From positions 1 through 64,000 of the forward strand of contig JAPMOS010000001.1 of NCBI GenBank assembly GCA_027972325.1: 64,000 bases of DNA. The letters are read 5' to 3'. Below the pieces are notes generated by a model that saw only the letters and a list, made by a program, of their open reading frames with translations, was not told the origin of the DNA and ran no database searches. A program made the translations under genes and the position numbers. The stretch is from Paratrimastix pyriformis. Lineage: Eukaryota; Preaxostyla; Paratrimastigidae. Shown piece after piece: positions 32,590 through 41,900 of this stretch; the stretch's first letter is position 1, and every line of letters starts with the position of its first letter.

Positions 32590-35500
32590 ATGTCCACGAA
32601 TAATCCCATGCTGGTTGAGAGGCGGAACGTCCCTTCTCTGCCCGCCCCACTTCCGTCGCTGTTTTTGGAAAGCGTGAACAGGGAACGAAGGGAACGAACA
32701 AATGCGACTACCCCCCTGGTCAACCACGAACCGGTTTTCGTGTGCGTGCGTGCGTACGTGCAAGGGGGGAGGCTCACTGGAAGGAAACGAGACACGCTCG
32801 TTCCGAGCCTCCCCTGTTCCCCTGGGTGTGCCAAAGGTGTTTGGGAAATTGAATGGTACCGCTGCCGCTCCCATCTGAGCACTCCTCAATAGGACTCCCT
32901 TCTGGCGCCCAGTTGCAGAAATGGGACGCCTCCACAAGGCGTCAGATGAATCGAGTCCGAACGACCTCAGATCCTGCGCCTCCACCCACCTCCTGGCCCA
33001 TCTCCTCGAATGATGCCGATCTCCGTTGAACGGGCGACCAGAAGTGCGTTAAATGTGTTTTTTATTCAACCTTAGGCACATTAAGGTGTTTGGTGCGGGC
33101 AGAAGTATTGCCTGATGCCAACCATGACGAGGCGGAAAAAAAGGTGCCAGAATGAGGTGATTTTTGCTTGATGGAGTCTAAAAACACTCGAAAAGAAGAG
33201 AACGCAGGTGCTGTGCGGTCAGGTCGCGAGGTGTTGACGAGGTGTGATGGGGTCGCAATTCCAGCCCATCACGATGTGTGATAAATCTGTGCGCGTGAAT
33301 CCGGAGACGCGACCGCCGTCGCGATGCCATTCAGCATCATGCAGACCCCAAGCCGGGCCGCCGAGTGCACAAAGATGGGTGGGGACGGTTTGCCTGGGTC
33401 AGAGCGCCCATTGTTGGTTCCCTTCGTTCCCTGTTCACGCATTATTCAAACAGCGGCGGCTGAAATCGTCAATTCCCCCGTTCTTTCGACTGTAGCCTTC
33501 AGTTTTCTGTTTGCTCCCCGCGACAGGGGACCGTTCTTCTGGCGTATTCCTTTCACACAGCCCTCACTTCGTATGATGGTATCGCATCGCCCTCCCCAAT
33601 CGACCCCAAGACCACAGAACGAGCGGCTGATCTTCTTGGCAAAGATGTCAAGATTTTCTGCAACCCGGATGCGTTCCAAGATGGAATCCTCATCTACACG
33701 GACGCCTCTAAGACCCAAGGCAACGTGATTTTTTCGACGGGTCAACTGGACATCGGACGCACCTTTTTTACCGAGAACGGGAACAAGCTCGTCCGGATCA
33801 GCGCCCACCAGGTTGTTCTGGGTGACTCGCAGATTCCACTGCCGATGGATTCCCTTATGGGAGGAGGGCACGTCTGTTGAGCACACCACCGAGTTTGACT
33901 CGACACTGCTATTTCCTAGGACCCCAATGCTCCCCTTGTCCTGTACACTGCCCGAAGCTTATTGGCTCAGCTTCTGCCACAATACAACATCGACAAAGAC
34001 GGTATCCCCTTGACGCCGCAAGGTTCAAAAGGACCGCCCAAGGTCTGTGCATCCCCGCAATCATCGTCCAACGAACCCCCGTTCCATCTGCAGCTTGTGC
34101 GAATCCTTCCTGACCTGTCGATCAATGTTACATATGTGAGCGCATCCCGAAATGTCACTGTGCGCCGGATTTCCGACCACTTGGTCACCGTCAACGGTCC
34201 GTCATCTCTCCCTGCATTCCCGGGGCAGAGCTGACCCTCCCCCTTTCCGGACGTAGGGTTGACCTTCCCCTGGGATGACACCACCACCCTTCTCTCCGCC
34301 AACCCCAAGCTCGCCCAATCGATTGCGGCTTCTCCTGCTTCCCCGACCGCCACCACCACCGCCACCGCCCCGGCCACGGAGCTGCCCCAGTCTCCACCCC
34401 CTGCCTCCGCCACCCCGGCATTGACCCCCCTGGAGGCCCACCAACGGGCCCTTGCGGTCATTGCCCAGGACGTCGTGGCAGCCGAGGAGCAGATGGCCCA
34501 CCACCCGGCCGGTCCTGGGGCTCCGCTCGCCCTGCCTCCCGCAGCCCGGGAGGTCCCACCCACCCCGTCGTTGGCATCACCCCCCGAAGTCACCCAGCAG
34601 CAGCCCACCGTCCCTCCCCCGGCCCCGGCCGCCCCAGCGGTGGACATCTTCAGCGTCCTGCAGACACCCACCTCGTCCATTGAGTGGGGTATGGACAGCG
34701 CCACGGCCCCCTCGGCCGCGGTGGTGCATACCGACCTGCCCGGTGATCTGGGTTCGACCAGCCTCTTCGACGTCGCCATCCCCGCCCCCGGCGCCACGTC
34801 GGCCACCACCCCCGCCAAGAGCCACCACCATCACCACCACCACAGCAGCAGCAGCGGCAGTTCCAAGGCCCATCTGCCACCCCCGGTCGCCGACCCGACC
34901 CCACTGGTCTTCGCCGATGTTGCGGTCAGCTTCGGGCCCGACGAGGGCGGCGGGGCGACCACGCCCACCTCCGGCCCGGTACCTGCCGAGGCCGGGACCC
35001 CGCCCGGGAACGACTTTTTGCCGGCTTCCACGGCCTCCACCCTGACGGCCTCCCTGCTCACGGCCGCCTACCACACCTCCTTCGACGTGGCCTCAGAGGC
35101 GGTCCACGGCCGACGGACGGGCGACCTCGGGGTGATCACCCCGCCCGCCTCGGCCGGAGCCTCCGGGGCCGAACCCGCCGCACCGACCATCCGTTGGGCC
35201 GACTCGGGGGCCGCACCCGCCCTGCCCTCGTTTGACATGGCAGCCGCCGCGGCCGCCCCTGAAGAGCCCGCCGAGGCCTTCACCACCCCCCGATCGGCGC
35301 TGAGCCGCACCCCCCCGGAGACAGCCGCTGACCCGGCCGAGAAGGACAGCGCTGTCCTGGGCCAGCCCAACACCACCACCACCACCACCACCACGAGCCT
35401 CTTCCTGCACATGACACCCACGCCACCCCCTCAGGCGGGCCAGGCGCCCGGGGCCGGTGGTGAGGCACCGGCCGATGTTCCCCCGGTGGAGGTTGCGCGC

Positions 35501-36118
35501 CAGTCTTGTGAGGGGGGGGAGGCTGTCGCCCCGGTTGCTCCCGCCCAGCAGGAAGTCGAGGACGTCACCCCTGTCCCTGTGGATATCGCCCCTGTGGATA
35601 TCACCCCTGTGGATATCACCCCTGTGGCTACCGCCCCCGCCCCTGTGGAGGCCGCCCTCGCCCCCGTGGAGGCCGCCCCGCCGTGGAGGCCGCCCCGCCC
35701 CCGTGGAGGCCGCCCCCGCCCCTATGGAGGCCGCTCCCGCCACCGTGGAGGCCGCCCCCGCCCCCGTGGAGGCAGCCCCCGCCCCCGTGGAGGCAGCCCC
35801 CGCCCCCGTGGAGGCCGCCCCCGCCCCCGTGGAGGCCGCCCCCGCCCCTGTGGAGGCAGCCCCTGTGGAGGCAGCCCCGCCCCGTGGAGGCCGCCCCACC
35901 CTGTAGAGGCCGCCCCGCCCTGTAGAGGCCGCCCCGCCCCTGTGGAGGCCGCCCCCGCCCCTGTCGAGGCCGCCCCCGCCCCCGTGGAGGCCGCCCCCAC
36001 TCCTACGGACGCCCCTGCCCCCGTGGATATCGCCCCTGCAGATATCGCTGCCCCTGCTGCGGATATTCCCCTGCGGATGCCACCCCGCCCCTGTGGAGAC
36101 CGCTGCTGCCCCCGCTGA
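32590..36118 (+). CDS. Unrecognised Ala/Pro-rich protein with a repetitive C-terminus
   Basis: Five exons in consistent phase: 32590-32628, 33527-33871, 33920-34042, 34094-34196, 34257-36118, about 823 residues. Start MSTNNPMLVERRN; the next exons give a folded-looking region (TSYDGIASPSPIDPKTTERA, LIYTDASKTQGNVIFSTG, ENGNKLVRISAHQVVLG, NAPLVLYTARSLLAQLLPQY, RISDHLVTVNGLTFPWDD) that I do not recognise. From about residue 220 the protein is Ala, Pro and Thr-rich with a His run. From about 35575 it consists of APVDIxPVDI and PVEAAPA-type repeats encoded by a GC-rich minisatellite. Length changes there shift between frames that all stay open, so the exact C-terminus is uncertain. Intron 1 holds one copy of the inverted-repeat element. 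Confidence 0.65.
32652..33460 (-). mobile_element. Short terminal-inverted-repeat element, copy 2 (MITE-like)
   Basis: Reverse-complement twin of 25064-25872, same 809-bp length and the same boundaries. It lies inside the first intron of the Ala/Pro-rich gene, 112 bp after the IMP4 stop codon, so it leaves coding sequence intact. It enlarges that intron to about 900 bp against the usual 45-95 bp. No transposase frame and no clear target duplication. Confidence 0.8.
35575..36060. repeat. Coding GC-rich minisatellite
   Basis: Units of GTGGAGGCCGCCCCCGCCCC (PVEAAPA when in frame) follow shorter GTGGATATC units (PVDI). It lies within the last exon of the Ala/Pro-rich gene. Frames on both strands stay open throughout. 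Confidence 0.85.
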
Positions 36119-36947
36119 GGCCGCTGCCCCGCAGAGGCCGCTGCCCCGCCGAGGCCGCTGCCCCCGCGGGCCGTCGTGGCCGCCGTCAGCGCTCCGGCCG
36201 AAGCTGAGGCCCCAGTCCCAATGATGCCCCCCGGCCGACACAGCAGGAGGCGACTGCCATGGGCACGCCTGGAAGCGGTCGGGCCCGATCAGCATCGACG
36301 CCTGCGAGCATGCTTTCGCTTTCGTCTTCGCCCGTTGCCCTTTGCCTTTTGTTTTTTGTTTTTTTCTTTCTTTTCGGATCCTCGCCCTGGGCTCGTCTTT
36401 TGCGCGTGCGAGGAAGGAGAGTTTTGGTTTTGATTTTGATTTTTTTGCAGTGCTTTTTTTGCGACTTGGCTGACCAATTGACAATCACCCAGCATACCTC
36501 CCGACCCTCGGCCCGGTGATCCCCCGGGTGGTGTTGTCGGGCCATCATCTTGGGGTTGTGTCGACCGGCCGTGATCCTGGTTATATCGACAGGGTTATGT
36601 CGACTGGCCAACAGCCTGCGTTCCCTGGGGTTGTGTCGACCGCCGTCGGGCTTTTTGATCGCTCTCGGGACAGGGAACACGAATCGCGTGGCCTTCCCCG
36701 CAGGCAACAGAGGGTGTGTGGACGTTTCGTGTTTGTGTGCCGGGTTGGCCTTTCCGCCCCTCGGGGCCGAATGGAATTTCCCCTGAGTTGGGAAGTGTGG
36801 CCAAGAGGAGGAAAGAAGGATTCTGGGGGGGGGACATGCGGATTCTCTCCCGGGGTTGATGACCCGTGCGCGGATACGACCCCGCCTTGCATCAAATGAT
36901 ACATTTCCCATTTGCGAATGGCGCAAATGGGACAGCGACGACTGGGT
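36119..36947. other. Convergent spacer between the Ala/Pro-rich gene and the Tim17-family gene
   Basis: Contains a T-rich stretch (36340-36450) that could serve 3' processing and, at 36515-36650, imperfect tandem units built on GTTGTGTCGACC and TATATCGACAGG. No gene was recognised on either strand. Confidence 0.5.
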
Positions 36948-37634
36948 TTATTCGCCGAGTCCGCCCAGCAGGGCTGCCAGGCCGCGTCGCTTTGGGGGCG
37001 GAGGAGGCGGGGGCGGAGCCGCCTGTGCTGCCAGCCGCTGGAGGCCAACGGAAAGCAGATCAGAGGCGAACGTCAGCCCGCCAAAGGTTGCCCCGGCCTT
37101 GAGGGCATCTTTCTGGCCATCTGGTAAGGGGCGTTGGTGGGGTTGGGGTGATGGGGGTCTGACGACAGACGCCTGATGTTGAGCGTGTACCCGGTAATCG
37201 ATCCTGCAATCAATCCTGAGTATATGTCCCGTTTTCCTCGGATGTTAGACACGAGACAGTCGACTGCCGAGAAGACTCCTGCAGGACCGACCAAAATGGG
37301 ATGAACAAGTCACGAAAAAGCCAGCCGTCAGACCTCCCGTGGATCCAAAACGCAAGGCAGTCGCTCCCGCGTTCGTTAAATGTTTCCTGAAGCCGTTCAT
37401 CGAAAGATCTTTCGATTCCAGCATCGAACCAACCAGGCCGAATGGAGCACCCATCATGGCTCCAGCCACGGCTGCATTGGCGCCTGTGATCAGGCAGGCA
37501 AGCCCGACCTGAGAGGCGCGCTTGATCAGGCCCTGACACTCTGCCTTCTGAGGTTCGCCCATCGCAAAAACAGTGCCCTTGACCCGGGGTTGATTGAGGT
37601 CTGGCAGTTTGTTTCGCTGGCGATCGGGTTTCAT
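36948..37634 (-). CDS. Tim17/Tim22/Tim23-family mitochondrial import protein
   Basis: Three exons: 37292-37634, 37171-37263, 36948-37120, phases consistent, 202 residues. The family signature is spread over the exons: GANAAVAGAMMGAPFGLVGS, TALRFGSTGGLTAGFF, then IRGKRDIYSGLIAGSITGY and KDALKAGATFGGLTFASDLL. These are four Gly-rich membrane segments with the conserved R(G/A)KxDxxxxxxAGxxTG loop. It ends with a run of eight Pro and a basic KRRG segment. The role is inner-membrane translocation of proteins into the mitochondrion or a mitochondrion-related organelle. Which of Tim17, Tim22 or Tim23 it is cannot be decided by eye. The first intron is only 28 bp. Confidence 0.8.
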
Positions 37635-37678
37635 TTCCCCTCGACCCTGACAGACAGAGTTCTGCCATTTCAGTGAAA
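37635..37678. promoter_or_regulatory. 44-bp divergent promoter region between Tim17-family gene and secreted-protein gene
   Basis: Opposing start codons 44 bp apart. The gap is CT-rich with no TATA box. It is the second very short divergent spacer in this block. Confidence 0.55.
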
Positions 37679-38164
37679 ATGAACTTTCGTGCACTGTTGA
37701 TTCTGTCCTTGTTGGTTTTGAATGTCTCGGCCTTCCGCGGCTCTCGCCCCTCTGCACAGGAGCACGCCGTTCGGCACTTGAAGAGCACTCTGACCCACCC
37801 AATTTGGAGCTCCTCGCCCAACCAGTACCTCCAGCGCGAGACCAGCGAAACCATTATGGCTGCCACCATCGCTGCTGCTGCTGCTCCAGTTCGTCTTCCA
37901 ATTTGCCTCTATCAGGGGATGAAGGAGGAGGGATGGTATTGGCTTGGTTCGAACCTGCTGTCTGTACCATCCGCTCGTTCTCCCGGTTGCGACCTTATTT
38001 GCGTGTTCCCTCGTTGCAAAACTTCCAGGATTTCCCACGAGAAGTGCGGCGGGCTTCGTCCCCTTTGCCTCGATGGCTCCCGCTTCGTCGCTGTTAACCC
38101 GAAGACGGGCGATCGCACCACTATTTCCGAATCTCCCTGTGACACGAGTGTCAACCAGCTGTAA
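37679..38164 (+). CDS. Small secreted protein, unknown
   Basis: Two exons, 37679-37959 and 38029-38164, about 138 residues. MNFRALLILSLLVLNVSAF is a clear signal peptide. The mature part has an Ala-rich stretch, then PICLYQGMKEEGWYWLGSN, KCGGLRPLCLDGSRFVAVNP and a C-terminal SPCDTSVNQL; four cysteines are present. The intron is called because it has a GTCTGT donor and CCAG acceptor and keeps phase, but reading through it is also open, which would give 161 residues. Family not recognised. Confidence 0.6.
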   Translation: MNFRALLILSLLVLNVSAFRGSRPSAQEHAVRHLKSTLTHPIWSSSPNQYLQRETSETIMAATIAAAAAPVRLPICLYQGMKEEGWYWLGSNLLSVPSARSPGCDLICVFPRCKTSRISHEKCGGLRPLCLDGSRFVAVNPKTGDRTTISESPCDTSVNQL

Positions 38165-38492
38165 GCCTTCGAACTGTTCCCTCTTGCTCCGTCTTTTCTC
38201 TCTGATTTCATCTTTCATTCGTTCTTATTTCTCCGGATTCCCACCATAATAATATGGGTTATTTTATTTCTCCAAAAAACTCGACCACCGTTTTTTTTCT
38301 TCTTCAAGGTGCATCATGGGCTGCCTTCTCAGTGGAGACCTCCCACGCTTCGCCTCCAGACCTCTTCAGGCTCGATTGCCCTCCTCTTAACGTCTATTCC
38401 CCGTGTGATGATGACTGCGTGTCCGGATTTTGGTATCGTACAGCGACGACTGAACCCGAAGCAATTTTTCTCCGTGAAAGCGCCGCCGCCAA
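38165..38492. other. Spacer before hcp
   Basis: Unique, lower-GC sequence holding the 3' end of the secreted-protein gene and presumably the promoter of hcp. A frame runs through it, but it has no recognisable motif. Confidence 0.45.
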
Positions 38493-40608
38493 ATGACTGA
38501 CGTTGAAGAAACCTTCTCACCCATGTTGTCCGTGTGCCTTTGTTTTCATTGCCCTCACACGCACACCCCACACCGACCTTTGGGCCGTAGCTGCTTCCAA
38601 TGTGAGCAGACCATGGGCGGTGTTGCCTGTACACAAAGTGGACGATGCGGGAAAAGCCCGCGAATTGCCTATCTCCAAGACGAGATCATCTGCGGGATGA
38701 AAGTCTGAGGGCAAATGACCCCTCGCTCGATCACTCCCCCATCCTGTTTCCAGAGTATGGCTGTCTGGCTGCGCGCATTGCAACAAAGCGGGCAGGCAGT
38801 CCCCCCCGAGTATGCCGAGTTGCTCTGTTATTCGGCCTTTGTCACGTTCCGTGAGCAGCATTCTGCGCGCCATCTCACCTGCTCCTCCCCGCAGCCTGAC
38901 CAACGTGAACTTCGACGACACCTCGCACCGTACCTGTCTCTCACGGCTCGCCGAGAAGCGGGACGAGGTTCGGCATCTGGTCGAGGAGGAGTACAGACGG
39001 AAAGCGGCCGCGATGCCTGCCCTGACCTCCGCGTTCGCCGAGTGGACGCCGGAGTGGCCACAGACAAAGACCCGGATCGATGTGGATATTCGGCGCCGTG
39101 GCCGGACAATCGCCAGTCTGCAGCAATGGTCTGGCACTTTCATTTTGGCTTTCGAAAAATGCCGTCGTAGGATAATTTACGGGTTGAAGGGAATGGCTTC
39201 CTACAGTTACCATATCCAACGCCTCGGCAGGCGTTGCGAGGGGGCCCTTAACCACATCGTGGAAGCACTTGCTTTCCTGGTTTGTTTGCCACCTGTCCCC
39301 ACGCCCATTTCACGCACGCCATTCGGGATGATGGGCGGGCTCCATCAGGCGGACGATCCGTCCGATCAAGAGGCTCTATTCAACATGGTGCTCAAGACCG
39401 GCGAGGTCAATTTGGAGACGATGCGGGTCCTCGACCAGTGCCACTGCGAGACCTTCGGCAACCCAGAGCCCACCCCCGTCCGCCGCACCCACGTTCGCGG
39501 TCACTGTATCGCGGTCTCGGGGCACGATCTGCTCGACCTCCGCGATGTCCTCGAGGCCACCAAGGACATCCCCGACCTGAAGGTGTACACGCACGGGGAG
39601 ATGCTCCCCCTGTCCGGTTACCCCGGGCTGAAGAAGTACCCCCACTTCGTCGGCCATTACGGCACGGCGTGGCAGAACCAGACCAAGGATTTCTCGAATT
39701 TCCCGGGTGCCATTTTGATGGTCTGCAGGCACATTTCGATTATTGCTCCTCGCTCACGCGCTCCTGGTGTCAGAACACCAACTGCCTGATGCCCGTCAAT
39801 GAGCTCTACCGCGATCGCATCTTTACATGTGGCCCGGTGGGTTTCCCTGGCGTCCGTCACCTGGGTGATGGCAACTTGCGTCCCCTGATCGACCGGGCCC
39901 TGGAGCTTCCCGGCTTCCCGGACGACGAAACGCCCGAACGGTTCTATACGGTCGGCTTTGGTCACCATGCCATCGAGGCGGTCGCCGGCAAGGTCGTGGA
40001 GGCAGTGAAGGCCGGCAAGATTCGACGGTTCTTCCTGGTGGGCGGATGCGACGGCTTTGAGCCCAGCCGCAACTACTACACCGAGTTTGCCGAACGGATC
40101 CCCAAGGATTGTGTTGTGTTGACGCTGGCCTGTGGGAAGTATCGGCTGAATCACCTCGATTTTGGTGACATCGACGGGATTCCTCGCCTGCTGGACTGTG
40201 GCCAGTGCAACGATGTCTGTTTCGAACCCGTGTTTCTGGGGGCTCATCATTGGTGCTTCGTCTCCGTAGGCGTACAGCGCCATCGTCGTTGCCGTCCTCC
40301 TGTCCAAGGCCTTCGGCTGTGGGGTGAACGATCTGCCCCTCTCCATCATTCTGTCGTGGTTCGAGCAGAAGGCCGTGGTGATTCTGATGACCCTGCTGAG
40401 CCTCGGGATTCGCAACATGCGGATCGGGCCCTCCCTTCCCGGCTTCTTCACTCCCGAGATCCTCAAGATGCTCAAGGACCGGTTCAACCTGATGCCCATC
40501 CGGACCCCCGAAGGCGACCTGGCCGAGTGTCTTGGTGGTGGTCAGCCGGCGGCCACCTCAACTGAGACCGCCACTACTGCCCCTCCGACCACCCCTGCTC
40601 CTGCCTAG
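38493..40608 (+). CDS. hcp: Hybrid cluster protein / hydroxylamine reductase (class I type)
   Basis: Eight exons: 38493-38524, 38591-38702, 38754-38845, 38895-39128, 39171-39279, 39349-39720, 39774-40214, 40270-40608, in phase, 576 residues. The N-terminal cluster motif [19 protein letters not shown] is CX2CX8CX5C, the spacing of strict-anaerobe class I proteins. Hybrid-cluster ligands are visible in SGHDL, THGEMLP, NTNC, ACGKYR, GQCND and WFEQKA. The enzyme reduces hydroxylamine or nitric oxide and protects against nitrosative stress. No targeting peptide is obvious, so it is probably cytosolic. Hcp is patchily present in anaerobic protists, usually attributed to lateral transfer from prokaryotes. 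Here it has seven introns and is fully assimilated. A Thr/Pro-rich tail of about 30 residues is added. Confidence 0.93.
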
Positions 40609-40782
40609 AGGGATGACACCTTCGCTCGGCGGAATTGTGGTGTGTTTGCCAAGACAAGTTCCAATGCGCAACTTGGTAAATGACCCACAGGCAGGCGGCA
40701 GACCGGAAAAAAGCCCACTCCTGGTGTACCGCCTGCCGGCACATCCGTGGGACAGCCCGTTCGCCCCTGAGTTCCAATCGCT

Positions 40783-41412
40783 ATGACCGATTTTGCACTT
40801 GAATCCGAGGGTGCCTCCATCCTCACTGCCTCCTCGTATGACGATAAGCACCCTCCTGAGCAGATGCTCGATGGGTTCGTCGGCACAACTTTGTTGGCAT
40901 TCCATCCTTACATATTAAATCAATAGTGATGAAAAGACCTTTTGGATGTCAACAGGCCTTTATCCGCAGCAATTCATCATCGCTTTTCGGGCTCCTGTTG
41001 CCATATCACGGATCCAGACCACAACGACCAACGGTCTGCTCAAACACAGCCCACGTGCCGCAACTTCATCACTTTTGTTTTTTTGGCCAGTGTGCGGGAT
41101 GGTGATTGAAAAAGCAGCCACCCCCGACTTCACGGGACCTGCGCAGGTGATCTTTGAAGGAGGTCAGATCTGTGGCTCGACATCGTTTGCATCTCCCCTC
41201 CTCCCACGCCTTCGCAGAGCTGGCCGACCGTCAGGGAGCCCTCCAAACAGAATCCCAACAGGTCTGTGGGACTTGGTTCCCACCCACCGCCCACCGCTCC
41301 GGTCCTCGTGCAGATTCCCAGCGGCGGGCCGGACGCGCGCAGTATCCGGGTGACCATCCATTCGGGACATGGCGATTTCTGCTCCGTCCACAAAGTGTCG
41401 GTCTTCGCGTGA
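40783..41412 (+). CDS. IFT25: Intraflagellar transport protein IFT25 (HSPB11)
   Basis: Five exons: 40783-40874, 40927-41033, 41091-41162, 41218-41261, 41314-41412, in phase, 137 residues (human 144). Galactose-binding-like fold with ASSYDDKHPPEQMLDG, KTFWMSTGLYPQQFIIAF and the C-terminal HSGHGDFCSVHKVSVF, closely following the animal pattern SSDEKHPPENIIDG, TFWTTTGMFPQEFIICF and FASVHSI. The protein pairs with IFT27 in the IFT-B complex, so the organism builds flagella. It lies 174 bp after the hcp stop codon on the same strand. Confidence 0.9.
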
Positions 41413-41900
41413 TTGCCCCCCCCCCCACCCCCCCTCCCTTTCTTCTTTTTTCTCTGTATATTCGACCGGGGAAACGCGGTCCCGCGATCGGCGCGCCAGT
41501 CAAGCCGGTTCCGGCCAAATGGAAAAGGAACGGGGGAGAAGGAGGTAGGAGAAAAAAGCCAACAGAGACAATGGGAAGGGCGGAAGCCCAATGCAGGGGC
41601 GAAAATGAAAACCGAGCTCAGAAGCACCGCATGAAACTGGGTAGAGAGAGGGGGAGAGGAGCCAGGAGAAGCTCCTTCAGAAACGAGCGAACAGAACAGT
41701 AAAGGTGATCGGACAAAGACATGCGCCAAAGTGGAAAGAGATACGGGGGGGGGGGGGGGGGGGGGGGGGGGGTTGGCATGCCACTCGAGCAGGCCACGCC
41801 ATGGCACCAGAACACGGCACGGCAAGCAAGAGGCAATAACGAAAAGAATAAAGAGAAAACAAACCCCCAAAACTGTTATTCGGGGAGCCCAGAGCCGTGC
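41413..41900. other. Convergent spacer between IFT25 and the REC-phosphodiesterase
   Basis: Non-coding, purine-rich on the plus strand, and including a 28-base G homopolymer (41745-41772). No gene seen. Confidence 0.55.

Noticed and set aside
25064-33460. One large 8.4-kb transposon bounded by the two inverted copies
   Set aside because: Each 809-bp copy has its own terminal inverted repeats, and the interior carries ordinary host genes (M43 peptidase, IMP4) with normal introns and no transposase.
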